DNA of 64,000 bases from Holacanthus passer (Eukaryota > Chordata > Actinopteri > Pomacanthidae), in NCBI GenBank assembly GCA_025331565.1, contig JAFREQ010000009.1, forward strand, positions 7,615,501-7,679,500, written 5' to 3'. Position numbers and translations under genes: made by a program. Below are positions 27,901 to 40,014 of the stretch, piece by piece. Numbering within the stretch: position 1 is the first letter of the stretch; every line of letters begins with the position of its first letter. Under the pieces are notes generated by a model. The model ran no database searches, was not told where the DNA came from, and worked only from the letters and a program-made list of their open reading frames with translations.

Positions 27901-28797
27901 GACAGATGCTGAACCCTTCTTCTGCCCATGCATAAGTGGGGCAGCCAGAGCAATAAACAATTGCATAACAATGAGAGGATATCCAGGGATTAACTGAAAA
28001 CTGCCACCGAAGCCAGCGTGAGATCCGGACAACTTGCAAACTGGATGTTGGTTTTTTGGGTAAAGGAGGTCAAGGGTCGAGTTTGTGCTGCAGATACAAG
28101 GGTGGAGGGACACAGGATGTATTTTAGACAGATAGATAGATAGATTCACCCCAAACTGGGACATTGTTGTGTTACAGCAGCTACAGTGTGAAGTGGACAC
28201 AATAAATGTCACATTAACAACAACATACAACACCATACAGTGCAATTTTTTTTAGGAAAATAAGCTTAAAAAAAAACACTGACTCTATAAGCAGTAGCAG
28301 AGGTTAGTGCAAAGCAAAGGAAGCATGCATTAAAGCTATTCATGCACATATTTTTGCAGGACAACAGAACAAATGATTGACGTGCAGCGTGCTGACTAAG
28401 CTGCTGCAGACTTTGGTGCAAATATAACAGATTATTAGGAAACACAATGAATGCATTTATATCCTCATTCGAAGAAAACATCCTTAATAATATTTTGGCT
28501 CATGTGCAGTTTTCCAAATGTTAAATATGCCACAGTGCTACGTGCACTAGTGTGTCATTCATGGAGGCAGAGCAGGGCATGCACAGCCCTGCACAGGCTC
28601 GGCCGCACAAGTGACTGAAGAGGCGCTTACACACAACTACAGGACGATCATGACCTGGCTCACATGTGAGCAGGCTCCTCTTACCGCGTCCTGTTCCGGA
28701 GGAAGATCAGCTTGATGAGGGGGTGTGTGAAATTCACCAGCCCGTTCTTGGATATGCTGGTGACCCGCAGCCTGTGGTCCAATATGTGCAAGTCCAT
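9996..28797 (-). CDS. castor1: CASTOR1 arginine sensor (GATS-like), nine exons seen
   Basis: Cytosolic ACT-domain protein that binds GATOR2 and releases it when arginine binds, so activating mTORC1 (family knowledge). Minus-strand exons: 28797-28685, 22233-22163, 17804-17611, 17015-16879, about 15181-15058, 14425-14309, 13968-13886, 13164-13070 and 10067-9996 (stop). Signatures in order: MDLHILDHRL, RCKFFSLTETPENYTVV, GVTKIAKSVIAPL, HVSVFMLSTYQTDFIL, QFCVMSLDPDTLPSIATTL, GELWRMVRIGGQPLGF, DECGIVAQIS, YYISTFSFDHALVPEE. The product is about 335 aa, against 329 in human CASTOR1. VGGESVPV and TVHP favour CASTOR1 over CASTOR2. All phases match except exon 4 (ends phase 2) to exon 5 (expects phase 1), so a small exon or another splice site is missing from this model. 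The Ser-Val pair (residues 113-114) and the FDHAL Asp of the arginine pocket are kept. Human His108 is replaced by Gln. Confidence 0.93.
11031..11347 (-). repeat. Dispersed DNA-transposon-type repeat, copy 1 (castor1 intron 8)
   Basis: The reverse complement nearly matches 18075-18365 over about 300 bp. For the first ~110 bases from aggatgaacctttc the two differ at only about four positions. The edge tacagcccaattcctaaaa followed by gttgggg resembles the terminus of a very common teleost non-autonomous DNA element. It lies in the intron between castor1 exons 8 and 9. Confidence 0.75.
13017..13017. other. castor1 introns 3-8: content
   Basis: The introns between 10068 and 17610, apart from the listed exons and the repeat at 11031-11347, contain AT-rich DNA and short poly-A or poly-T runs. 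No further exon was recognised. A small exon between 15182 and 16878 is predicted from the phase mismatch but was not found. Confidence 0.4.
18075..18365 (+). repeat. Dispersed DNA-transposon-type repeat, copy 2 (castor1 intron 2)
   Basis: Same family as 11031-11347 in opposite orientation. The conserved block starts at aggatgaacc (18081) and ends with a gttggg-type terminus (about 18340). A short open frame in it is shared by both copies, but this follows from their sequence identity and is not evidence of a gene. Confidence 0.75.
18507..18857. repeat. MITE-like element with short TIRs
   Basis: The left end ttttaaaggggcactcc and the right end cacccctttaa are imperfect inverted repeats about 350 bp apart, in castor1 intron 2. 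The internal gtcttctgcagctct block and catcatgggaaatgtagg are familiar from repeats in other fishes. A run of ten G lies at 18601-18610. Confidence 0.6.
18860..22160. other. castor1 intron 2, left part: no gene
   Basis: A plus-strand open frame at 19509-19874 shows no family resemblance, and no splice partners or codon bias were noticed. A poly-A run sits at 21597-21611. Nothing else stands out. Confidence 0.4.
25310..25510 (+). repeat. 3' end of an L2/CR1-type LINE
   Basis: The stretch ends with gtacagtgaaactgcgcaat and then atgacaataaaagcttcgac, a typical LINE ending (caatgacaataaa). It supplies the C-terminal half of the 166-codon frame at 25027-25527, so that frame is not a gene. Confidence 0.5.
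25820..26180. promoter_or_regulatory. CpG-rich block inside castor1 intron 1
   Basis: The block contains many CG dinucleotides (for example gggacgaggacgcaacagg and cccggcgggtggtcgcggcg) in an otherwise AT-rich intron. Two short plus-strand frames (25831-26058 and 26058-26447) overlap by one base here but match no family I know. It could be an alternative castor1 promoter, an enhancer or a non-coding RNA start. Confidence 0.35.
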
Positions 28798-28799
28798 AG

Positions 28800-29185
28800 T
28801 GTCGGGTGGGATCAGTGCAGCCTCCTCTCTGTGTGAAAACGCCTCGTTAGCTGCTCGGTATCATTCAAATGATAAAGTCGGGCCTGGACGATCCGCTCAC
28901 CAGGAGAAAAACATCCGACGCAACCCGACTCCAGCTCCGCCGAGCGACCGTGTGTTCAAACACAGGGGACAGACCCGGAGAGGACACGCCCCCTCCTCTT
29001 AAAGCTGCAGGGACACGTTTAAATGGCTTCACATGCGGAGCAAGCGAGCGCCAACGCAACTTCCGGTTCAGCGACGTCTGCCTTCAAAATAAAGGTACGG
29101 AAAGGCAAATACGTGGACTGCTGTCTTGGAGGCTGCTTAAAGAGATATCGCATGTTAATTGGAAGCTTTTAATGAAGATGGCGCC
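28800..29185. promoter_or_regulatory. CpG-rich promoter of castor1, possibly bidirectional
   Basis: The DNA directly upstream of the castor1 ATG (28797) is CG-rich to about 29080. It includes a cgccccctcctc box near 28986 and an ETS-like acttccggttc near 29060. A YY1-like motif, aagatggcgcc, is at 29175-29185, and such sites often sit just after a start site. No gene was found on the plus strand to the right, so divergent transcription is only a possibility. Confidence 0.5.
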
Positions 29186-30340
29186 GCTCTAGTGGCAGCC
29201 TGTTACAGCAGCTCTTGCTCACCGTTGAGCTTTTTCAAAATGTTAAAAGATTAGAGAAATGTCTGAAAAGTAAACATAATTTTATGTGATTCGGCATGTA
29301 TTTATATTTATTCCCTACCCCGAGAAAACATCTCCTGAACCGTTGCTGGAAGTGCTGACTCCCAGGTCAGAAGCCAAATCTTTCTGAATGTGTGACAATA
29401 GTTTAGGGAAAGCCTGTTTTTGTTTCAACATAACAATCCTCCTGTGCACAAAGCAAGAATTGACCCATCTGCATCCCTGACCTCACCCCCATCCAACACC
29501 TCTGGGATGAACTGGAGCACCGACTACGAGTCAGTTCTTATCAACCAAAATCAGTAGCCAACCCTGACCTAAAGGTCTTGTGGCTGAATGGGATCAAATC
29601 CATGTAGCCAGGTTCCAGAGCATTCACAGAAGAGTGGAGGTTGTTAAAATAGCAGATTATTTGCAATAGTTTTGGAATACAGAGGTTCAACATATGGGTG
29701 TAATGCTCCTGTGTCCACATACTTTTGGCCATATCATCCAGCTGTAAAGGACAGGCAAATAAATAAGTAGGAATTATAGTTGATGTTGTACATTTGATTA
29801 GGGTAATAGTCATTTCTTCAATAGACTTGGACTTCACAAACTTCACATTTTCAATCACTCAGATGTCTTAAGGCTTAGTTTTTCTTTTTTCTGTCCCCTT
29901 CCCTGATGCTTTTTGCAATGAATTTTCTTCTAATGTAATGAAAAGGATATCAGACTCAACGCATTTTGAAATGTGGGGGTATAAAATATTTTAAAAGTTG
30001 AATTACAATTTCAAGGAAAACTAATAACTTTTCATGATTCAAAACAGCCCAGTTTCGCTTTCACTTGAATTAACTTTAAATACATTTGTATTCAGCTTTC
30101 AGTTTTGTACCGAAAAAAAAAATACTGCCTGGAATTTCCAATCTCCAGTTTCCCATATCTGTCTATGTGACCTTGGTTCTGAGTAGTATAACAACTGCTG
30201 TGTCCACTTTTATTTTGAAAATACTGACCGCTTCATACCAGAAGTTGCACAGTTGCTTCCTGGTAGGCTCTTTACACATGCTACTGTAAATTTCAATCAG
30301 TGAAATGATGATCAGATATTTTAATGATTGAGGTAGTCTG
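29186..30340. other. Intergenic DNA between castor1 and nipsnap1
   Basis: It contains a Tc1-like relic (29420-29743). The segment from about 30347 to the nipsnap1 stop is probably the nipsnap1 3' UTR. No other gene is supported. Confidence 0.5.
29420..29743 (+). mobile_element. Tc1/mariner-like transposase relic, copy 1
   Basis: The plus strand encodes a decayed C-terminal transposase: PDLTPIQHLWDELEHRLR, equivalent to the PDLNPIEHLWDELERRLR block of fish Tc1-like elements. It continues towards an EEWR-like end and the 3' tail tgtgtccacatacttttggcc. Stops interrupt it. Related relics are at 43286-43655 and 45940-46213. Confidence 0.8.
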
Positions 30341-30346
30341 ACAAGT

Positions 30347-30352
30347 TTTATT
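30347..30352 (-). terminator. Candidate polyadenylation signal of nipsnap1
   Basis: AATAAA on the minus strand about 525 bp beyond the stop codon. It is the nearest canonical hexamer I noticed; its use is inferred. Confidence 0.35.
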
Positions 30353-30874
30353 TCATCAAACATGTGTTTCACAGTCACAGATGTGAAGCTCAGTGTGATC
30401 TCATTCAGTGTGATTAATATCCAGTCATAAAAGTGCAGCCATAAAAAGGTGGGTGGAGACTATCATTGTGAAAAACAAATGCAGGGGCCATTACTATAAT
30501 TCATGGTAAAAACAAAAAGCAGGAAACATACCACACCTAGCTCTGCACAGTCACGTAATTGTCACTCTATAGTGGAATATACATGCAAGTAATGTAATTC
30601 ATATAATTTGGCTTTTCATTGTGTCAGTTTATCCTTCATTTTTTCCACATATTTGACCTAAACTTCTGGAAACGTGGGCATCTCAGGATTCTCAAAATAT
30701 CTGCACACTGCATCGTTATTTGTGAAGCCTGGCTGTAAGCTGTGCACATATAGAATCAGAAAATGTTTCTGTTTACATACTTGAAAGTAACACAGATCAT
30801 CAAGCAGATAAAAAAAAATCTAGGAGGCGAAGGAGTTTTGGTCAAAGAGATGCTCCTGGTTTCAGTCAATCTTC

Positions 30875-33800
30875 TTATTGTAAAGGTGAACTCTTCGTGG
30901 GAATCATGATTCTAGACTCCATGCTTCTGATCAAAGGCACTGAGGAGAGAATGGGAGAAACACGCTCAAGAGTTTAACAGTAACTCAACGCAGGATAGCT
31001 ACATGATTTCAAACATTATATCTCAGGTCACTACATGTATTGTAGAGTTAAATGAATCAGAATACTGTCATCACATCTTGTTCACTGCTTTCATTAAGCT
31101 TCCCATGTTTTACAGTCCCAGATACTATACACTTTTATGTCCCTGAAACACCCATCTAGCTATAAATGTGCCTTTATGAGCAAACTCTGTGAAAATTCCT
31201 GTGCTATCAGTAAAGTCAAGCCCATGTGGCACTGCGTGTCCTGGATACATGTTAAGTCAAGAAAACCTCTCCCTCATATGCTAACTCATATTGCATATAA
31301 CTCTGTGCTTCCCTGCTGCCACTACAAGACTGCTCTTGATAAAATGAATTTGTCTGCTCCCTCCACTTCCTCAGCATCCACCTGTGGACTCTCTTCTCGA
31401 CAGTCCCTGAGGGGGATCTGCACTGATCTCTGCCTATGCTCTCATCTGTTGCTCAATACGCTACATAGGGAGTGACAGTCCAGTAAACTGTATATTTTAA
31501 TGCTTTTCTTCTAATCCTCTTCTGTTGCTCTGAAGTCCTAGACTCCTATCTGTCATCCTGTCTCTATCATTCCGAGGCAACAATTTCTTATTACATCCAA
31601 TAAAGTTAAACCTCATCTTCAGTCAGTGATTGGATCTAAACAGCAACAGTTATGAGGCCCCCTCTGCACCACCAAAGCAAACATTTCAGAGAAAATACTG
31701 TATATTTTGTTCAATATTGGTTTGTGGTTGTAATCTTATGAGACACACATCACCCCTGGCTAAATAGTAGATTTTCTTTCTTGGGCACTTATGTGTGGGT
31801 GGTTTGCATCTCTCCTACCTGTATAATACACATTTACATCCCATCCCTCCTTCAGCCAGGCAGAGTTTCTGGTCTCCTCCCGGGACTGGAGGCTTTCATA
31901 AGCTGTAAAATAACCAATCCATAGCTTATATTAAGTGTGAATTAATTCGTGTCACTTTCACATAAAATATTTAGTTTTAATATTCTTAAGTAATTGATTT
32001 CAAATAGATTATAGCTAACTCTACCTACTATTTTGAAAAGTTAAACACATTCATTCCTGTTTAAACAGGCAAGGCTTTATTTATCTCTTATCTCGCACAT
32101 TTTGCATTATTATGTATGGGGCCAGTCATTTTACCGCTCCTATAACATATGTCAACATTCACATCTTTCTGTGTTAGACACCTTGTGATATTCTCAAACT
32201 AATGGAACAGGCATTCACTGTGTTGGCTTGATCACAACATCGCTGAAATACAGGTCAAAGACCTACATGGTAATAAGTGACCTGGTGTAAAACTACCTCA
32301 TCCATGTTCTTTGACAGTGTGAGTCAAACATTTCTTAAGGGCTTTACAATTGCATATGACAAATACGTACACAAAATAAACTAACATAGTTCCAGTTCCA
32401 GCTTCTTAAATGGATGGATCTGTCTACTTCACTGACTACTAAATCACCACCTTCTACTAATGATAAACCCCGACTACATTATATGTATTATAAAAAAAGA
32501 CATCACATAAAAAAAAAACGCCTCTTTAGCTACCATTTCCTTTGAGAGAGCAACTGAAGTTTGCTTTTGCCAACACCCAAACACTAAAACACCAAAACAA
32601 CATCTGAGGTGATAACCATGTTTCATACTCACCCCACAAATGATGAACAACATACAGGTGGCCGATCTGGGAGAAGAACCCGCCCACTGCTTCGTTGTTT
32701 TCCTGTCTGTGTTTGATTGCCCTCGCCCTGTTGTAAAATGACATGTTATTTTCTTGGGTATAATGATCACCTGAACACCTGTAATACTTGATACTTATAC
32801 AGGAGAAAAAAAAATCAGGTTAATGATATCTTATTATATATATAGATATATTTATGAGCCTTACCAGTGGTTTCCCCATTCAATCATAGTCCCTGGCTGA
32901 AACACAAGCAAGGAGATAAAATATTGACATAGTTTTAAAACTATGATATGACATTAAATTGCACCATCATCGCTTTACACAGGACAGTTTTTACATATAC
33001 ACACACAGCCAAATCAGGCAGTGTGCTGTGATATGAACCGGCATGGTCAAACCAGTTTAGCAGCACATTCATAACTTGTTTATTTTGCACAGACCAACCA
33101 AGTCTATGTGCTGCAAGAGCCCACAGAAGAAGAAGACTTCAGCGTCGCATGCACAGAGATTTTTATCAGAGATGTGTTTTGAACCACTTCCTTAGGTACA
33201 CCTTTCCATTTGTGGACAGCTCACTCTTCTATACAATGAGTTTGCTTTTCATAAGTAAGTGTAAATCATACAGGCAGCTTTTAGAGGTGCAAAATAGTAG
33301 AAGGGGCAAGATACGAAAATTGGTTGAATATTGGCTCCAGGAATTCAGCCTGTTCTAAAGGGTTCTATCTTTATGACAATGTTAATAATACTGGCTCTTG
33401 AATGTGTGCAATATGGTTTCCACATTCAGTTGATGTGGATGCTGCTATGTGATAAAAGAAATGTTATATTCCATACAGTCATAATCCAAATTATTCAACC
33501 CCCTTGACCTGCACAACATTCTATGACGTAAATAAAATATTATGAATATCAACTAAAGTCCTGGCAAACAGTCAAAGTCAGTGTAATAATATATATTTGC
33601 AAGAATTTTGAACATAATGATGAACATAATGTTGAGGTTACAAAGTGTACTAAAGATAAATAGCCCATAAGCAAGATTATTCAACCCCAGAGTCAATATT
33701 TTGTAGATCATTCTTTGAACTTTATGACCTCCAGGAAATGTTTTCGGTAGTTTCTGCATAAAACAGTCTCCTAGAACTCTATAGGCCTATCCCACTTTTC

Positions 33801-36800
33801 ACTACAAAAAATCTGCATCACAGCTGAAGCAAATTCAGTATCAGAGAAGAGTTCCCAACAATAGTTTTGCAACAATCTGGTGGCCCATACTAGTAAGGGA
33901 TTAAAAACAACAATATTAAATAGGGGTTTATATAGTTAGTACATGTTACACAAAAATCTCTTAGAGCTCAAATAAAATCTGTAGAGTGATATTCAAACAC
34001 ATGTACGTCACACAGTTTTAATTTGTGTAATAGATGCGGATACCTTGAGGTGATAGGTGCGCATTTCATAGACGCTGGGCCCTGGTCTGGGCAAGGGTTC
34101 GTTCCAGAAACTGAACTCCAGGAGGAGCTGATTTCGCCGCGAAATCAACATTTTTGCCCTCTCTTTTCGAAACTCTAAGTACTCCTGAAGAGAGATAAAC
34201 ATGTTTTTTTCAATAAAAAAGAAAGGGATATACAAAAGATAACACACAATTCAGTACTTTCCTACAGCTCAAGCGTGAACTAGGTTGCATCACATGTATC
34301 AGTTTTCTCTTTAGCATCTCTGCACTGCACTGTGTAACAAAGGAAGAGATTAAGTAAGAGTTCACAGTCCACCTTGTTATTGTTCAGCTTCTTCAGACAT
34401 TCAGTCAATGCTGGGTAGCCTCCTCTGTATCGCCATAGGTGCACTACAACAACACAACAGCAGATGTCACTGTGGCACTGTGTGAGGACTGATGCCACCC
34501 ACACGACCATCAGATACAGCACCTCCATCACCACAAGAACACTTTCTGCTGTTGTGAAGGCTCTTAACATATACTATACACTGTAAATTATCATATGTAG
34601 AAGGAGAGGTGTTGGCGGTGAGTCATCTGGTAGTGTCTGCGTGTGTCTGTACATTTTTCTGTGATGCTCTGCCAAACAATTTACAGCCAAATTGCAGCCA
34701 CTCAAAATAAGTGTTGTCGTTCATGAGGCCTTGAAACAGAAAACTGCGGCGTAAACAGTGACTATGATCAATAAGAGGTGACACTTTTCATCATCTTTTC
34801 ATCAAGTTTTTTGTTTACAGTTGCGCTGCTGCTCACCGGCTTGGTCCTGTTCTCCGTACCAGGTATTCCAGCTTCCAACCACCTCACATGGGTAGTCCTG
34901 GTCCTGATGGAGCCTGTTATGCACCTCAGCCCTGAGATCGGTATACAAGAAATAACAAAGTCTTCACATACTGATTGTGTGAATGTGCCTACAGTTACAA
35001 TATACTCATGTCATTTCACCACAATGACCAACTAGAGGGCACTCAGAGAGCATAAAGTACAAGATTATCCAACTTGTTGTTACACCCAAAGACATTAATT
35101 CTATTACTTCAATTTTACGCTAAATTACTCTTACGATTGTGCAAGATTACCATGGATGAAGTCCATCTTGTGAATGTGAGAAACTGTAAAATTGTATCAT
35201 CAACAAAATCTAATTAGTTGCTCCTTGACTCAAAGCACAGCTTGGACAATTTGTCTACCAGAATTTAAGGAAATATATTCTGTAAAAATATATTATTTTA
35301 AATGTAGTATTGACAGAAACCCAATTAAACAAAGGACTGAAAATATGACATGATTGGTGGATTAATGCAGGGGATGTTTTAAAGCAGGGAACACACTCAC
35401 TCTAGACTGTTGTATGCTTCCAGGCATTCTGGTTTGACATTGTGAACTGAAAGAAAGAGAGCCAGACTTATGAGAAATGGGCGTTTAAAAAAAAAAAAAA
35501 AATTCATGCAACAATCGAATTTTTCAACAAAGTAATTTCACACTCCGATTCAGCAAAGACTTCTACATACAAAACAGATTCACTTTCAATAGGTTATAGG
35601 CTACGGCTGATAGAGTGTTCAAATTGAAATCCCTACATGGTGAGATGTACGCCACAAAAAAGATCAAAGCCCGGGGAGGGTGATAGATTTCTCCACAAGA
35701 GACAGACACAGCTACATATCATCACAGACTCAAAAGAAAACCAGACAAATTGTTTTGATGTCGCCTTAAAAAAAAAAAAAAAAAAAAAAACTTTACAGAT
35801 TTGATACATCTATGACTATCTATCACTATTACAGAACAACTTGTTGCTGCCTGTATGTTGGACATGTATGGTAGCAAATAACTCGTTACAGTGCAGTCCT
35901 GTGCCTGTCTCTCATGCTACTTTCAGTTTTCTCTGAGGTCACTGAGGCCAGTGCGGACTGAATTGAATTAAGGTGATTTATTTAGCCGTTTTCTGCAGTG
36001 ACAAATGGACGATAAGGCTGCTGAGACTCAAAACAGAATCCATTTTATTATATACAACTGGATCACGTTCATTTGTGTGTGGCCCTCTGCAACCCCCCAC
36101 TTCAGGAAAATAAACCTTCACTGGGAGTAAGTAAAAGAGCTTATGCCTACATTGAATTTTATACAGGTTGCTGGTCTCTTTCTTTGACAGCAGGTTGGAG
36201 TGGGCATCTTTTCTGGCATCGACTTTGTGCACAAATAAGGAGCGGAACCAGCCTTTGTCGCTGCTCTCTGAAAACCTCCTACACAGAAACAAGATGAAAG
36301 AAAGTTTCACAAAGGCTCAGAGCAACAACATAAAACAGAGAAGTTATCGATATAAAAAAGACAAACTTAAAAGGAACACGGAGATGTGCGTGACATATGG
36401 GCTAAAAGATAGTCATGCTAATATCCTTTGATATGAAAAACATGCATACTGTATGAGTGAGTGGGCTGAATGCCATTGCTTGTTTCTTTGGCTAAAAAAC
36501 TTCTTTTCATCCACTCTGGAGTGGATGAAAGGGGAATATCATTCACTTTAAGAACTATTGTTACAATCTAACAGGCTCCAATCAGTATTTGAACATGAAT
36601 AACTGTCTCTCAAAGTAAGAGAGTTGTGAATCTTCAGGCTGTTCCACAGAAAGTGAGTGGGGAAGGACTCGAATAGTGGCATTAAAGCAAACAAGGACTA
36701 TTCCAACCACTAATACTACCACATTAAGTTGAAACTGAATCATTATAAAATTACAAAAACATGACAACATATGTCAATGGCTTTTAATTAAGTTACATAG

Positions 36801-37969
36801 AGAATGTTTTTACAAAATGTGAATATGTAAAGACATAGAAAAACTAAAGATTAAAAGCAAAGACAGACTAATAAAATTTGTCAATGAAACCAGGAGGCAA
36901 ACCGTCAGCTGCTGTGCCAGCTACACAAAATATGTCTATTCATATGCAGAGTTAAACCGAGCTCCCACATTCAGCTGGACATCAAATCCAAGGACGTTTA
37001 AATGACTTTCACAGCTTTTTATACACTCATAATTTTGTCATAATTCTGAAACCATTTTAAAGCTGCTTAAATGTCAACAGTAACCTCAATTTCTGGATTT
37101 TCCACAGGATGTGAAGAAACTAAGAACAGGCCAAAGAGAAGAGTTGGTACATGCCCACTTATGGATTAGGGAGCTGTATTGTGCATAAATTTAATTATAC
37201 ATACCACTTTCAAGGCCGTCTGTTAATTCACAAACACTTTCTAAAGCTTTGTTTTTACGATTCTAAAATCCACAAACTTTCAAGGTCAGAGAGACTCTCT
37301 TTTAATAACCTTATGGGCCAGTGGCTTTAATTGGGATCTATAATTAGAAATGAATGTCTCCCTCTCAAAAACAACACAGTAGTATTGAAGCCAGTAACTT
37401 GTATTGACTTGTAGGAAATCGATACAGTTTGAAGCCACAGATAAGTTGTTAACAAGTGTTGGTGACACATAGTGAAGCCTGACAGGACAAAGTTCAGATG
37501 TCCGGCAAATGATTAAAGCTGGTTTGGAAATCTGCCTGGTGCTTCTGTTAGATATGACCTGACATTAAGGCATGAACATAATGTAATTTAGTTAATATAT
37601 TTTGTGTAGAAAAACTGAACATATGGAGTCACGCAGTTAATAAAATGCTGGCTGAAAAAAGTTAGTTTGATGTTATTTTTGTTAATAAAACATTTGTCAA
37701 ACACATAAAAGTTGGATTAATCATATCCAAGTTTGAATTATGTTTATATTAGACAGCTAACTAACACCCAATCATGACAATGTTCTCAAATTTAGGCAAA
37801 GCAGATGTCAAATTTCACCGTTAGCTTCCGGGTAATGTTACATTATAAGAGCTTAGCTAGCAAACAAGCTAATACATTAAAAGCGTCTTTACCTGGTGGC
37901 TTGTTGCAGGATCACAGAGTATCTGGACAACATTTGTCCTTTAGACCACACAGAAGTAGTCGTCGCCAT
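30875..37969 (-). CDS. nipsnap1: NIPSNAP1 mitochondrial protein, ten exons
   Basis: Mitochondrial protein of the dimeric alpha-beta-barrel NIPSNAP family; family members can be exposed on damaged mitochondria and recruit autophagy receptors. Minus-strand exons: 37969-37893, 36278-36151, 35446-35401, 34931-34837, 34443-34373, 34184-34044, 32896-32865, 32727-32633, 31902-31819 and 30939-30875 (stop TAA). Every junction is GT-AG and every phase matches, giving 834 bp and 277 aa (human 284). The N-terminus (MATTTSVWSKGQMLSRYSV) is basic and lacks acidic residues, as a mitochondrial presequence does. Landmarks: GWFRSLFVHKVDARKDAHSN, SWNTWYGEQDQAVHLWRY, RRNQLLLEFSFWNEP, PGTMIEWGNHWARAI, EAVGGFFSQIGHLYVVHHLW, MESRIMIPTKSSPLQ. 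FRSLFVHKVD and SREETRN fit NIPSNAP1 better than NIPSNAP2. Exon 7 is only 32 bp. A copy beside castor1 agrees with human 22q12. Confidence 0.95.
33474..33830. repeat. Probable Tc1-type DNA-transposon remnant in nipsnap1 intron 6
   Basis: The phrases ccaaattattcaaccccc (near 33487) and agattattcaacccc (near 33675), with agtttctgcataaaacag, recall fish Tc1-like non-coding remnants. There is no open frame and the ends are not clear. Confidence 0.4.
35765..35791. repeat. Poly-A tract in nipsnap1 intron 2
   Basis: An A run of about 23 bases read directly. No retroposed gene copy precedes it. Confidence 0.8.
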
Positions 37970-38110
37970 GTTCCTCTGTAAAGTAAAAACTTCTTTTGAC
38001 ACGCAAACACACACTTCTGGTTAATGTTTACCTCCCTGTCTGGGATGTTCTGGTCCTGTTAAACCCGCCGGACATTTTGAAAACACACGTGACTCGGTGA
38101 CGCAGTATGA
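37970..38110 (-). promoter_or_regulatory. nipsnap1 promoter region with a GTCACGTG E-box
   Basis: Just upstream of the nipsnap1 ATG there is a modest CpG cluster (acccgccggac, actcggtgacgcag). An E-box, cacgtgac (38086-38093), reads GTCACGTG on the gene strand, a USF/TFE-type site often seen at lysosome-mitochondria genes. The function is inferred. Confidence 0.4.
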
Positions 38111-38400
38111 TTAACACAGTCTACGATCAATACGCACAATCGATCAGACCTGATTAGTTGAGCGCTAGTTGAACTTTGTAACATTGTTGAAAGACTTATT
38201 TAGATCCTTTACCGACACATATGTGTTCGCATGTAGTATATTTGATATCTGTCTAATTATTATTGTGTATATTTTACATTATTCTTATATCTTTAGGTAT
38301 GTTATGTGTAAGAGAGATTAAAACCAAACAATAACAATAAAAATTACACATAATTAAACCTGTATTCGCCATAAAGTAATATAAACCTTAAAAGTAAAGT

Positions 38401-39155
38401 GCAGTTGTGGAATGTAACTAAGTACATTTACTCCAGGTAATCTAGTAATGTACAAATTTGAGGTACTTATTTCTCTTTCTTTTAATGCCACTTTCTACCT
38501 CTACTGTACGACAATTCAAAAATATTGTACTTTTACTTCACTGCAACTATTTGACAGCTTTAACTACTTGTTACTTTACAAATTTTTGCACACAAAACAT
38601 ATGAAGAGCTTATAGAATATGATGCTCTGTTATAAATTCAACAATGATTAGTATATTAGAAAATTAATTGGCAACTATTTTGCTAATCGTTGAAGCCATT
38701 TTTCATGCAAACACATTTGACCATTTAATAACATTTGATTATTCTGATTTATTTCTTTAAATAATTTTGAAGTTTGGACCATTGGTTGGACAAAACAAGC
38801 TTTGTGAAGGTGTCACTTTGGGCTCTGGGTAATTGTGATGCTTGTCACTATTTTCTGACTTTTTACAAAACAAACGATCAATTGATTAGTGGAGAAAATA
38901 ATCCGCAGATTAAGCCATAATGAAATAATTCATTAGCTGCAGTCCTACACAAAATGGGCTCCACCTCAACCAACTAAAAGAGTGAATTAATGCTTTTACA
39001 TTAATGCATAAGTGATAATAATCTAATGATATAATATATAGTACTTTTAATACTTAAGTACATTTTCCTGATAATATGTACAAGCTTTTACTTGAGTAAC
39101 AGTATTTTTACTGTGTGGTTTTAATACTTTTACTGAAGTAAAGGATCTAAGTGTT
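38401..39155. repeat. Long dispersed repeat of the AAGTACATTTACT family
   Basis: The left side reads tgtaactaagtacatttact, followed by gtacttttacttcactgca and tatttgacagctttaac. The right side mirrors it (cttaagtacattttcctg, then ttttactgaagtaaaggatc). Ends that read as inverted repeats are a known feature of a widespread teleost element. A weaker copy is at 1540-1850. Confidence 0.65.
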
Positions 39156-39159
39156 AATC

Positions 39160-39790
39160 AGTTAAGTTATGTAGCCTACTCATTGTAAGGGATGATCCCT
39201 TTCAAGAAGAGTTAAAAAAAACTATAGTTTTGTTGCTGGAGATGATAAAGAGGCCTAACTAAGTCATATAATGTAAGATTTTATACAAATATATTAAAGT
39301 AATATTACTTTTTGGTGTTTTTATGAATAATATGAAATGACTGGATTGGAGATGATTTTGGGAGGAGTGTGGGAGAGATGCATGTCTCCAAATGACAGCT
39401 TACTGTATCTAACACTGTTTGAGTTATCCTGCTGCAGTAAACAGGTCTCTTATCTAATAGTGGACTGTTCTTTCAAAGCTGGTTTCTCTATTAGACTAGT
39501 CATGCAGTACTTAAATCCTTTTTGTGCAACCCACTTTCACTTCTTTTCATACACAATGCGGTGCTCTCTGATCCTCTCCATCATTCTACCCACTGACATT
39601 ATATAACATCAAATCAGATCATACCTAAAAAGAATCATACTCAATACCTGTATTGTATGCCTGTGTTCAGTGATTTTAATATCACTATATTCCAAGCTCG
39701 CGCACTTGCAGTCTATGTACTGTGTCTTTTGGAAAATGAACAAACTGTTTCTGAATCATCGTTATTTTCAATTGATTGGGTATTTAACAA
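39160..39790. other. Intergenic DNA between nipsnap1 and lrrc74b
   Basis: AT-rich with no supported exon. An 89-codon plus-strand frame at 39337-39606 has no family resemblance. Confidence 0.4.
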
Positions 39791-39792
39791 GT

Positions 39793-39798
39793 TTTATT
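39793..39798 (-). terminator. Polyadenylation signal of the LRRC74B-like gene
   Basis: AATAAA on the minus strand about 217 bp beyond the stop codon at 40015, giving a short 3' UTR. Confidence 0.5.
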
Positions 39799-40014
39799 TG
39801 ATCTAAATACATTTCATTCAGAGGAATATTCTCTCATGTGCTTTTTTTTTTTAAATAGATCTTTTTAAGATAATATCCTCGCATGCATCCAGCCTTTCAA
39901 TCATCTGTCGATAAAAACGTCCACAGGGCTTTGACAAGACTCCTTCCATCTCTTCTGGCATAAAAGTACAGCAATTACACTTTTTTTAAAACACAATTTA
40001 CACAAAAACACTTT

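Larger units (their letters stand above)
22234..28684. other. castor1 intron 1 (6.4 kb)
   Basis: The longest intron in the window. It holds a LINE-like tail near 25310-25510, a GC/CpG-rich block at about 25820-26180 (listed separately), a (GATA)n-type short repeat at 28129-28145, and otherwise AT-rich DNA. No exon of another gene was recognised. Confidence 0.5.
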
